Positions 35,846-43,241 of a DNA stretch of 64,000 bases are shown here, piece by piece. A program made the translations under genes and the position numbers. Numbering within the stretch: the stretch's first letter is position 1; every line of letters starts with the position of its first letter. The notes beneath the pieces are model-generated. The model worked only from the letters and a program-made list of their open reading frames with translations. It was not told where the DNA came from and searched no databases. The DNA is from Betaproteobacteria bacterium (lineage in GTDB: Bacteria > Acidobacteriota > Terriglobia > Acidiferrales > UBA7541). The stretch covers positions 62,001 through 126,000 of the forward strand of contig CAJCHZ010000039.1 in assembly GCA_903970165.1 (NCBI GenBank), read 5' to 3'.

Positions 35846-36174
35846 GGGCTAACTCCTGTCCTTCCGCGTATCGCTTCCGGATCAAGTCAACGTCCCTCTT
35901 CGGGTTTCCATACTTCTCTTCGATTTCTTCTGAAAGGCGTGCAGAATATAAATCCGCGCCCCAATCTGAACGGCCAGCACCACGCGGTACGCTTCAGACG
36001 CGTACCTTAATGCAATCTCAAACACGCCGCTGCCGAGGCCCTTGAACGGCTTGGCGTCCTTTGGCGTGCCTCCAAACTGGATGAGCTGAAGCTCGTCGCC
36101 AAGCCGCTTTTGTGCGCCTTTCGGAAAATCACGAAGGTTCTCTTTGGGTTTCCAAGCCAGACGACCGGCCGCAA
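35817..36174 (-). pseudogene. HigB/RelE-type (Gp49 family) toxin gene with two frameshifts
   Basis: Three adjacent frames on the minus strand together read as a complete toxin of about 118 residues. The first is LRPVVWLGNP from a TTG at 36174. The second is KENLRDFPKGAQKRLGDELQ through YILHAFQKKSKRSMET. The third is PKRDVDLIRKRYAEGQELAR to the stop at 35817. The joins fall at CCC runs, read on the minus strand as GGAAACCCAAAGAG (36146-36148) and GGAAACCCGAAGAG (35902-35904). One extra C at each restores the frame. Genuine decay and sequencing error are both possible. Confidence 0.7.
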
Positions 36175-36216
36175 TGCGGCAGGCTTAGGACTCTCCAAAG
36201 GCGCACCGCAACGGTA

Positions 36217-36234
36217 TATAGTAAATCTACTATA
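36217..36234. promoter_or_regulatory. Palindromic operator candidate TATAGTA-N4-TACTATA
   Basis: Perfect 7-base arms, AT-rich, about 43 bases upstream of the toxin start. This is where HigA-type antitoxins bind in other systems, overlapping the -10 region. Confidence 0.55.
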
Positions 36235-36263
36235 AAGCGAATTTTTTCGGGCTTGGTTCGCTA

Positions 36264-37055
36264 CTACAGCTTGAACAATTCCCGCAAGCGCCTTGCTTGG
36301 ACGCGGCTTACGGGGATTTCCGTGGTTTTTTTGTCGTTCATTTTCAGTGTAAAAACGTTTTTGGACCACGGCACAACTTCTTTGATGTGTCGCGTGTTCA
36401 CGAGAAACGAGCGGTGCGGGCGCCAGAAAATCTCGGAGTCGAGCGTATCGCCGAGTTCGTCGAGAGTGCGGTAGTTTGAAGAGCCTTCGACGTCGCGGGC
36501 GACGACGGTGATTGAGCCGCCGTCAATCGTTGCGAAGACTACGTCGTCGGCGTCAACAAGAAGGAGGCGCTGTCCTGCGCGCACGAGTACTTTTACGGCT
36601 TGAATGGCTTCGATGGGCTCGGGCTGCTTTGCGGCGCCAAGCTGGCTGACCAGCTGTTCGAGACGGTCCGTAGCCGACGTTTGCGTATCCAGCATTTTTT
36701 TCGCGCGCTGAATGGCTTTCGAGATGCGCGCCTTGTCAAATGGCTTCAGAACATAGTCGACAGCATTTACATCAAACGCCTGGACGGCGTACTGGTCGAA
36801 CGCCGTGGCAAAAACGACGTGCGGCATTTTCATTTTGCGTTCGACGAGTTTTTTAAGCACGCCAAAGCCGTCGAGGCCCGGCATCTGCACGTCGAGAAAA
36901 ACCAGATCGGGAGAGTGCTCCTTGATCAGCGAGACGGCTTCCACGCCGTTCTTCCCTTGCCCGATGATATTGATCTCGGGAAACGCTTTTAACAAAAACG
37001 CGAGCTCTTCCCGCGCGGGCTTCTCGTCGTCCACAATGATGGTGTTAATCGCCAT
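36264..37055 (-). CDS. LytTR-family response regulator (orphan)
   Basis: A 263-residue regulator. The receiver domain (1-120) has the acidic pocket and phospho-Asp in LVFLDVQMPGLDG, plus the conserved Lys in YVLKPFDKARI. The LytTR DNA-binding domain (about 160-263) has RTLDELGDTLDSEIFWRPHRSFLVNTRHIKEV. No LytS kinase is adjacent; the nearest is at 46.7 kb, which has its own regulator. Its 3' end is partly duplicated at 35386-35475. Confidence 0.92.
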   Translation of the reverse strand: MAINTIIVDDEKPAREELAFLLKAFPEINIIGQGKNGVEAVSLIKEHSPDLVFLDVQMPGLDGFGVLKKLVERKMKMPHVVFATAFDQYAVQAFDVNAVDYVLKPFDKARISKAIQRAKKMLDTQTSATDRLEQLVSQLGAAKQPEPIEAIQAVKVLVRAGQRLLLVDADDVVFATIDGGSITVVARDVEGSSNYRTLDELGDTLDSEIFWRPHRSFLVNTRHIKEVVPWSKNVFTLKMNDKKTTEIPVSRVQARRLRELFKL

Positions 37056-37153
37056 AGCCTGCTTGCCCAGCAGTCAGCGGCAGCTGATCAGAAATGCCGC
37101 GCTGAAGCCCGTCGCCTACAGTGTATGATAACGCCGGAGAAAACGTACTGACT

Positions 37154-37711
37154 ATGCCGTCCAAACCAGCTAGCCGAAGCACCGCCAAGGTTTTGAAGAG
37201 CAAAATGATTTATCAAGGGCCTGTCTTCGGGCTCCGGCGCGACGAAATCATCGAGCCGAGCGGGTTGCGAGTTACACGCGAGGTGATCACGCATCCCGGA
37301 TCGGTCGTGGTGCTGCCGGTGTTTCCCGATGGCCGCATCCTGCTGATTCGACAATACCGCCATGCAACGCGTCAATTCTTGTGGGAGCTGGTCGCGGGAC
37401 GGATTGATCACGGCGAAAACCCGCGCAAAGCGGCGGCGCGTGAATTGATTGAAGAAACCGGATACCGGGCGAAGCGATTTCATACTTTTCTGGATGTTTT
37501 TCCAACGCCCGGCTTTCTGGAAGAGCGGATGTACATATTGCTGGCCGAAGATTTAACCGCGGGTATAGCGGAACCCGAGGAAGACGAGAAGATTACCGCC
37601 CAGGCTTTTACCCAGAGCGAGCTCGAACAAATGATTCGGCGAAATAAGCTGCGCGATGCCAAATCCATCGCCGGAATTTTGTATTATTTGCGCTTCCTGG
37701 CTCGCTCCTGA
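37154..37711 (+). CDS. NUDIX hydrolase (ADP-ribose pyrophosphatase type)
   Basis: A 185-residue NUDIX protein. The full NUDIX box is seen as GRIDHGENPRKAAARELIEE followed by TGY. The preceding RQYRHATRQFLWELVAG and the following PTPGFLEERMYILLAEDL are those of ADP-ribose/sugar-nucleotide pyrophosphatases. The ATG at 37154 is preferred to one 11 codons earlier. Divergent from the LytTR gene. Confidence 0.9.
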   Translation: MPSKPASRSTAKVLKSKMIYQGPVFGLRRDEIIEPSGLRVTREVITHPGSVVVLPVFPDGRILLIRQYRHATRQFLWELVAGRIDHGENPRKAAARELIEETGYRAKRFHTFLDVFPTPGFLEERMYILLAEDLTAGIAEPEEDEKITAQAFTQSELEQMIRRNKLRDAKSIAGILYYLRFLARS

Positions 37712-37778
37712 CGTGAGCATCGTCCTGCGATGAGATTTCTCGAACGATTCGCGAGACGCAAGGCCGAAGCCTGAAGCC

Positions 37779-39944
37779 ATGCACGTGTCCACGACCCCTG
37801 GAACCCCGAACGAAATCCAGCCCAAAGGAAATCCTGGCATTTCCGCGAACGCGCTGCCTCTCCTCTCCCGCGTGCTGTTAGCTGCGACGATTTTTCTTGG
37901 GGCGTTTCTTCTATTTTTAATTGAACCACTCTTTGCGAAATTAATTCTTCCGTGGTTTGGCGGGTCGGCTGCGGTCTGGGCGACTTGCCTGGTATTTTTT
38001 CAGACAGCCCTGCTTCTCGGATATGTTTATGCGGACGCGATCAGCCGGCGGCTGACGCCTGCGCGCCAGGCCGTTGCCCATATAGGACTTTTGACGGTCA
38101 GCCTCCTCTGGCTGCCGATTGCGCCACAGGTTTTCTGGCGTTCGCACGCGGCGATTGACCCCGCGTGGCGCATTCTCGGATTGCTGACGTTTTCGATTGG
38201 GCCGCCATTCTTTTTGCTGGCCGCGACGAGTCCGCTGGTGCAGGCTTGGTATGCGCGGCGTGCTTCGAGTCAATCGCCGTATCACTTGTTTGCGCTTTCG
38301 AATTTCGCTTCCTTGCTGGCGCTCTTGAGTTTTCCATTTCTCGTCGAGCCGCATCTATCCAGCAGCCGCCAAGCCGCTCTGTGGTCTATCCTCTACGCGG
38401 TCTTTGCCATTTGCTGCTCGCTCTCGGCGTGGCTCGGCCGAACTGACGGAAGAAGTAGCGAAAGAAGTGGCGGAATAAGTTCGGCCGGAACTGACTCCGT
38501 CGGCCAATCCGAAGCAGCGGAAAACGCCGGGCCTGGCGCACGCACAAAATTGCTGTGGCTGTGTCTTTCCGCCTGCGGTTCGATGATGCTGCTTTCGGTT
38601 ACAAATCATCTCTCGGAAAATGTCGCGCCCGTGCCCCTCCTCTGGATCATTCCCCTCGCGCTTTATCTGCTGAGTTTTTCGCTGGTTTTTGCCAAGCGGC
38701 GAATGTACTCACGGTGGCTGATGGGGAGGCTTCTTGCGGTGATGCTGGGCGGGACTGGCTATGCAATTTATGATGCTTCGTATACGCAGGCGATTCAAAT
38801 CGGTGCACCGGTTTTCTGCACAACGCTGTTCGTGGTCTGCCTTTTTTGTCACGGAGAACTTGTTGAGCGAAAACCCGGCGCGCGTTACCTGACTTCGTTT
38901 TACCTGATGATTGCTCTGGGCGGCGCCCTTGGAGCCATTTACGTCGGTCTGGTGGCGCCGCATGTTCTCACCGGAGTCTACGAACTCCCAATCGTTTTGG
39001 TCCTCTGCGCGGTTCTCGGCGGCATCGTGCTGTGGGACGATGGCTGGGGCGCCCGCATTTTCTGGCCGGGACTGGCCATCATGATGTGCGGCGTGCTGAT
39101 CCTGAACATTCGTACTGCCCGCGAAGGCAGCGTCGCGATGATGCGCAATTTTTATGGTGCGCTTCGCGTTGAAGATGCAGGCCGCACTATGCCATACCGG
39201 AGTCTGGTTCATGGAACAATCCAGCACGGCGCGCAGTACATTTCCTGGCCGGAAAACCGAAACCCGACGACGTACTACGGCCGAAAATCCGGCGCAGGCC
39301 TGGCGTTGAAGTATTATTGTGAAGGGCCGAAGCGCGTGGGTGTAATCGGTTTGGGAGCTGGAACCCTGGCAGCCTACGGAAAAGCCGGCGATATCTTCCG
39401 ATTTTATGAGATCAATCCGCAGGTCGTGGGAATCGCCCAGGGCTGGTTCACGTATCTCAAGCAGAGTCCGGCAAAATCGGAGATTATTCTGGGCGACGCG
39501 CGTTTATCTTTGGAGAGCGAGCCGCCGCAACAGTTTGACGTGTTGCTGGTCGATGCTTTTTCCGGAGACGCGATTCCCGTGCACCTGCTTACGAAAGAAG
39601 CCTTCGCTCTTTATTTCCGGCATTTGAAACCGGACGGGATTCTTGCCGTGCACACCTCGAACACGTATCTGGATCTCGCTCCGGTCGTAAAGCGGCTGGC
39701 AGACGACGCGGATTATCCAACGCGCCTGATTTCGAGCCAGGAAAATGCCCCCGCCCTGATATCCGCGGCCGATTGGGTGTTGGTAACACGCAATGAAAGC
39801 TTCTTGAACGTGCCGGAGACGTTCGAGGGCAGCGAGAATATTGCTTTAGCTCCTCATCTGCATCTTTGGACCGACGATTACAACGATCTTTTCGAGGTTC
39901 TTCGTCCGGTTAGCTACTCACTGCACACGTCGCCGGGATTTTAG
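37779..39944 (+). CDS. Fused membrane / spermidine synthase-like protein
   Basis: A 721-residue protein. Residues about 30-445 form roughly ten to twelve membrane helices of the MFS-like type found in these fusions. Residues about 490-690 form a SpeE-like Rossmann methyltransferase fold: VGVIGLGAGTLAAYG (nucleotide loop), the acidic YEINPQVV, GDARLSLE, and LLVDAFSGDAIPVHL. Whether it makes polyamines or another aminopropylated product is unknown; no speD/speE operon is nearby. A short polar loop at residue about 225-250 is Ser/Gly rich. Confidence 0.88.
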   Translation: MHVSTTPGTPNEIQPKGNPGISANALPLLSRVLLAATIFLGAFLLFLIEPLFAKLILPWFGGSAAVWATCLVFFQTALLLGYVYADAISRRLTPARQAVAHIGLLTVSLLWLPIAPQVFWRSHAAIDPAWRILGLLTFSIGPPFFLLAATSPLVQAWYARRASSQSPYHLFALSNFASLLALLSFPFLVEPHLSSSRQAALWSILYAVFAICCSLSAWLGRTDGRSSERSGGISSAGTDSVGQSEAAENAGPGARTKLLWLCLSACGSMMLLSVTNHLSENVAPVPLLWIIPLALYLLSFSLVFAKRRMYSRWLMGRLLAVMLGGTGYAIYDASYTQAIQIGAPVFCTTLFVVCLFCHGELVERKPGARYLTSFYLMIALGGALGAIYVGLVAPHVLTGVYELPIVLVLCAVLGGIVLWDDGWGARIFWPGLAIMMCGVLILNIRTAREGSVAMMRNFYGALRVEDAGRTMPYRSLVHGTIQHGAQYISWPENRNPTTYYGRKSGAGLALKYYCEGPKRVGVIGLGAGTLAAYGKAGDIFRFYEINPQVVGIAQGWFTYLKQSPAKSEIILGDARLSLESEPPQQFDVLLVDAFSGDAIPVHLLTKEAFALYFRHLKPDGILAVHTSNTYLDLAPVVKRLADDADYPTRLISSQENAPALISAADWVLVTRNESFLNVPETFEGSENIALAPHLHLWTDDYNDLFEVLRPVSYSLHTSPGF

Positions 39945-40144
39945 TTCAGGTTTTGTTCGAAAAGTCACGGTCGAGAAACAAATGCTTCATAGAATGAAAC
40001 AAAAGCACGTCCTTTCTGTATGCGCTTGTGGTTGCAGGACTTACCCTGAATCGGCGCACCCGCCAAAACCACTTACCTTCCATTGAATCGTTTTTGTAGG
40101 CCGATTTTTCTTCATTTTAGAGCACCGTGAACAGTAAAGCACTA

Positions 40145-40172
40145 TTGACTGATTGACCCATTCTGGTACACT
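40145..40172 (+). promoter_or_regulatory. Probable cold-shock gene promoter
   Basis: TTGACT (40145-40150), 16 bases, then TACACT (40167-40172). It would give a 5' leader of about 80 bases, a length common for csp genes. Confidence 0.5.
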
Positions 40173-40256
40173 CCGCCCAATTTGTTCGTGTGGTGGCTGC
40201 GATTGTCCCGGTTTAGCTTGCCACCAGAAACATCCAGGCTCTCTAGGAGAACATAA

Positions 40257-40457
40257 GTGCAAGGAACCGTAAAATGGTTTAATAACTCGAAAGGGTATGG
40301 CTTCATTGGGCGCGATGATGGTCCGGATGTGTTTGTACACTATTCTGCGATCGTGGGGGATGGCTACCGCACCTTGCAGGAAGGGGACGCGGTGGAGTTC
40401 GAAATTGTCCAGGGACCGAAAGGCCCCCAGGCAGCGAACGTGCAAAAGCCCGGGTAA
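40257..40457 (+). CDS. Cold-shock protein (CspA family)
   Basis: A 66-residue single-OB-fold RNA chaperone. RNP1 reads KGYGFIGRD and RNP2 DVFVHYSAI. The start is GTG with AGGAGA nine bases upstream. It has its own promoter and a strong terminator, so it is a monocistronic unit. Confidence 0.95.
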   Translation: MQGTVKWFNNSKGYGFIGRDDGPDVFVHYSAIVGDGYRTLQEGDAVEFEIVQGPKGPQAANVQKPG

Positions 40458-40471
40458 TTAAACCAGGTAGG

Positions 40472-40516
40472 AAATGGCCGGCAGAGCGCGCCCCCTCTGC
40501 CGGCCATTTGTTTTTT
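40472..40516 (+). terminator. Strong intrinsic terminator of the cold-shock gene
   Basis: A perfect 15-base stem (AAATGGCCGGCAGAG with its complement) around an 8-base loop, followed by G and six T. Confidence 0.92.
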
Positions 40517-40628
40517 AGAACGGAGAAGCAAACCGATCAATCAAGAAACTGAGGACTACCAGTACGTCCAGACCGTCCTCTCAGCGCGAAACTCTCGGTC
40601 GGGGAGTCTCATGAAATGATCAAAGCTA

Positions 40629-41576
40629 CTACGCTTGACTAGCCTGCAAGTATTTTTCGGGGGCTTTATCGAAGCGCATTTTGTGGTCCGGCATGCAGAA
40701 ATAGTAGGTCTTGCCTTTGTAAACCGAATTCGGAGCCGTCTTGTCTGCGTCCATGTCGCAAACCGGACACAAGGGATGCTCTTCTGTAGAGATCGGCGCC
40801 TCGGCGTAGACTTGATTGGAATCCGGGTTCATCCAACCCCGACCTTGATATTCCATTTGGTACGCCGTTTTCGTGGCCACGTCGCGGCCGAAATAGCGTT
40901 CGACGATGCGGAGCGCCAAGTCGATACCGGACGAAAGTCCGCCCGCGGTAGCGGTATTGCCATCTTCAGTGAATCGTGCACCTCGCTTCACTCGAATGTC
41001 GGGAAAATCCGTCGAGAATGTTTTGTAGGCACCGTGATGGGTTGTCGCGGACCGGCCAGACAGTAGGCCCGTGCTTGCAAGTACAAGCGCTCCGGTGCAA
41101 ACCGACATGGTCACATCCGCATTTTTTGACGATTTACGAATCCAATCGAGCATTGCCGGAGTGCTTCCGTCCTGCGCCGGAATTACGACGACTTTGGGTG
41201 CGGGAGCGCTTTCGAAAGTATAGTTGGGAATAATTTTCAGTCCTCCGGTTGCACGAATCGCTTTCGTGGTTGCCGCAACGGTGTACAGCTGGAAAGGATT
41301 CTCGGGGCGGCCCGGAACGTACGCCGCCTCGAACACGGCCCACGGACCGGAGAAATCAATGACCACGGCCCCGTCGGAAACAACGAAGGCAACGGGAATG
41401 CTTCCGTGAGCCGGCGGTTTCAGCGGACTTATTGCAGTTCCAGTAAGATCTGAATTCTGATCATTTCGTGAATCGGCATCTTTGCAGTGATTACCCGCTA
41501 CCGTCGCAAATGACGAAGGCACCGCCCCTACAAAGCCAAATGCAACTGCCCTATGAAGAAGTTCTCTTCTTTTCAT
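40629..41576 (-). CDS. Exported DJ-1/PfpI-like domain fused to a YHS domain
   Basis: A 315-residue protein. The N-terminus MKRRELLHRAVAFGFVGAVP resembles a signal peptide with a basic, Tat-like start. Residues 60-245 form a DJ-1/PfpI domain of the GlxA/AraC-regulator-like subgroup, with a nucleophile Cys160 in SVCTGALVLA. Residues about 268-311 form a YHS domain (HPLCPVCDMD, YYFCMPDHKMRFDKAPEKY), a small metal-linked fold. There is no AraC DNA-binding domain. The neighbouring Cys-rich gene and receptor remnant suggest a metal-related setting (inference). Confidence 0.85.
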   Translation of the reverse strand: MKRRELLHRAVAFGFVGAVPSSFATVAGNHCKDADSRNDQNSDLTGTAISPLKPPAHGSIPVAFVVSDGAVVIDFSGPWAVFEAAYVPGRPENPFQLYTVAATTKAIRATGGLKIIPNYTFESAPAPKVVVIPAQDGSTPAMLDWIRKSSKNADVTMSVCTGALVLASTGLLSGRSATTHHGAYKTFSTDFPDIRVKRGARFTEDGNTATAGGLSSGIDLALRIVERYFGRDVATKTAYQMEYQGRGWMNPDSNQVYAEAPISTEEHPLCPVCDMDADKTAPNSVYKGKTYYFCMPDHKMRFDKAPEKYLQASQA

Positions 41577-41611
41577 GGCTAAGCCGTCCTTTCATAAGAT
41601 AAGGCAGGAGC

Positions 41612-41644
41612 CCGGCTCGCTCCTCGGAGACAGGAGCGAGCCGG
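41612..41644. promoter_or_regulatory. 13-base hairpin upstream of the DJ-1/YHS gene
   Basis: Perfect complementary arms (CCGGCTCGCTCCT and AGGAGCGAGCCGG) around a 7-base loop, 36 bases before the DJ-1/YHS start. There is no T-run on either side. It may be a dispersed repeat or a transcript-end hairpin. Confidence 0.45.
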
Positions 41645-41684
41645 ACTCAACCCTGCGCCTCGGCGTAATTTGCCTAGCGTTGGG

Positions 41685-41821
41685 TCAGTAGTGAAAGTGG
41701 AAACGAAATTCCGCATAAATCTGCCGCGGATCGTTCGAGTGGAAGCCGCTGAACGCTTGGCTGTTGCTCAACAGCACGTAGCGGTTGCGGACCGATACCC
41801 CAGAGGTGGATGAATCAGCTC
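41685..41821 (-). pseudogene. C-terminal remnant of an outer-membrane receptor
   Basis: About 40 codons ending in a stop read VRNRYVLLSNSQAFSGFHSN and then DPRQIYAEFRFHFHY. The amphipathic strand with a terminal aromatic residue is the outer-membrane beta-barrel signature of TonB-dependent receptors. An in-frame stop precedes it, so the body of the gene is lost. Confidence 0.6.
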
Positions 41822-41851
41822 TTCAGGAGAAACCGCACCCAAAGGGCACGA

Positions 41852-42397
41852 TTAGAGAACGAAGGAGGCCAACCGCGGAGGAGGAGAAAGAGGCTCAACA
41901 AACTGCGGAGTCTCACTAACGGCTGTGAATGGCACTGGGCGAAGCGCTGCGCTAGGCCCTGACACGATCGTCGCCGCAGGCAAAATAAACGCCACTGGCA
42001 TCAGCGCGGGCCGAACGCTGTCCTGACAGCACGACATGCTGCATGCCATCCGCCCACCGCCTTCGTGCTCGCACTTCGACTCCCGGTCTTGTGATGGCAT
42101 CTGTTGGGCGCGCGCGGCTCCATGTCCTGTCTGATGATGAGCCGGCACTTTGCAGTAGCCAGCGCCGCAGCAATCAGAATTCAGGAGCCACGCCGCACCC
42201 GCCAACGGAGCATACATGAACGCCACGGCGAGCAAGCAAATCCAGCCGCAGACCAGGCGCACCCGTTTTTCTTTTCGCAAGCTCACCGCGAGCAACTCCC
42301 CTCGCTTGTGAAGACCGCCCAATAATACACGATGTAACCCAGATTTACAGGGGATTTCCGCGAATCTGACTAGAGCAAGAAAATCAAAACGGCACAA
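41852..42397 (-). CDS. Cys/His-rich membrane-associated protein, metal-linked context
   Basis: A protein of up to 181 residues. One hydrophobic segment (VCGWICLLAVAFMYAPLAGAAWLL, about residues 49-72) is followed by a Cys/His-rich part: SDCCGAGYCKVPAHHQTGHG, KCEHEGGGRMACSMSCCQD. It ends with a Pro-rich SPPPRLASF. Similar proteins sit upstream of TonB-dependent receptors in Acidobacteriota (recollection). Here the receptor survives only as a remnant 30 bases downstream. The first 40 or so residues may not be translated. Copper or similar metal handling is possible but unproven. Confidence 0.6.
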   Translation of the reverse strand: MCRFDFLALVRFAEIPCKSGLHRVLLGGLHKRGELLAVSLRKEKRVRLVCGWICLLAVAFMYAPLAGAAWLLNSDCCGAGYCKVPAHHQTGHGAARAQQMPSQDRESKCEHEGGGRMACSMSCCQDSVRPALMPVAFILPAATIVSGPSAALRPVPFTAVSETPQFVEPLSPPPRLASFVL

Positions 42398-42410
42398 ATC
42401 GAAACGAAGG

Positions 42411-42887
42411 TTATTCGTGGGAAAGACTTGGGAAAGACTTGGGAAAGAAGTGAGCTTGCCTGATTGCCCAGCTAAATCGCGCAGAATCTAAGCGCCCCGC
42501 TCGGGAGTTGGACGCAGTTTTCCGCCACAGTTTGCGCAATAAGTGGCTTCCTGCTGAAACGGAAAGTGAGAATTTAGGCGACGGGCCAGAAGAATTAAAA
42601 TCGGGTCGGGGTTTAGAGTTCAATCTCAAGTCCGGGCGTAAATGGTCGCAGTCGTCGGCGGATAGTCGCTGGAGTATCGTTGGATCCTTGCCAGAGTATC
42701 TATGACATCCGAGTTCCTGCGACTGAATAATTTTGATGGCTCGGTCGAGTTCGTCCGCTGACTGCGGTTGTTTCTTCCAGTAGCATTGGGGATATTTCTC
42801 GCCGGTCCATCCAACTAGATCCGGAGCGACTGCCTGCGGAACTCCACAACTTGTACAGCATCGCGGCTGGACGTAGAAATCTTCCAT
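42411..42887 (-). CDS. Ferredoxin-like protein with a repeat-derived C-terminus
   Basis: A 158-residue frame. The first 75 or so residues (EDFYVQPRCCTSCGVPQAVA, then ELGCHRYSG) resemble small ferredoxin-like proteins that have a CxxCG cluster motif and a later Cys. After about residue 85 the text loses this character (PDFNSSGPSPKFSLSVSAGS). The last 24 codons are read from a direct repeat shared with 43140-43200. The gene probably lost its natural end. The ATG at 42887 fits the family start; the frame extends to 42992. Confidence 0.5.
   Translation of the reverse strand: MEDFYVQPRCCTSCGVPQAVAPDLVGWTGEKYPQCYWKKQPQSADELDRAIKIIQSQELGCHRYSGKDPTILQRLSADDCDHLRPDLRLNSKPRPDFNSSGPSPKFSLSVSAGSHLLRKLWRKTASNSRAGRLDSARFSWAIRQAHFFPKSFPSLSHE
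42416..42490. repeat. Direct repeat, copy A
   Basis: CGTGGGAAAGACTTGGGAAA and onward to CAGCTAAATCGCGCAGAATC. It includes an internal duplication of GGGAAAGACTT. It closely matches copy B at 43140-43200. Confidence 0.75.
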
Positions 42888-43139
42888 CACCAACTCGCCT
42901 GGAACGACAGAAGGAAGGCATTCATCTTGCGGCCACACAATGGCATTTTGCTCTGGAACGGAATGGGCATTCCACATACATCTCAACTTCATGCTGCTTG
43001 TATACGGGGATATCCGGCTTGCTTAGGACATTGAAATCCCTCGAACAGGCCACACATGTATAGCGCCTTTCCATGTTGGCTTATTCTAGAACAGAAACGC
43101 CGGAAACAACGCCGCTATGAGCCGGGCTTCCGGAAAATA

Positions 43140-43200
43140 CGTGGGAAAGATTTGAGAAAGAAGTGGGATTGGCTGATCGCCAGCTAAATCGCACAGAATC
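43140..43200. repeat. Direct repeat, copy B
   Basis: CGTGGGAAAGATTTGAGAAA onward to CAGCTAAATCGCACAGAATC, in the same direction as copy A. The two copies flank the ferredoxin-like gene. Confidence 0.75.
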
Positions 43201-43241
43201 AGCGGCCATGCGTATCTGTCCTAGCTTATAATTCGGGCGCT

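Noticed and set aside
35817..36174. Programmed ribosomal frameshifting in the toxin gene as the main reading
   Set aside because: No slippery heptamer with a downstream structure was seen, and nearby frames show similar breaks, so decay or sequencing error is simpler.
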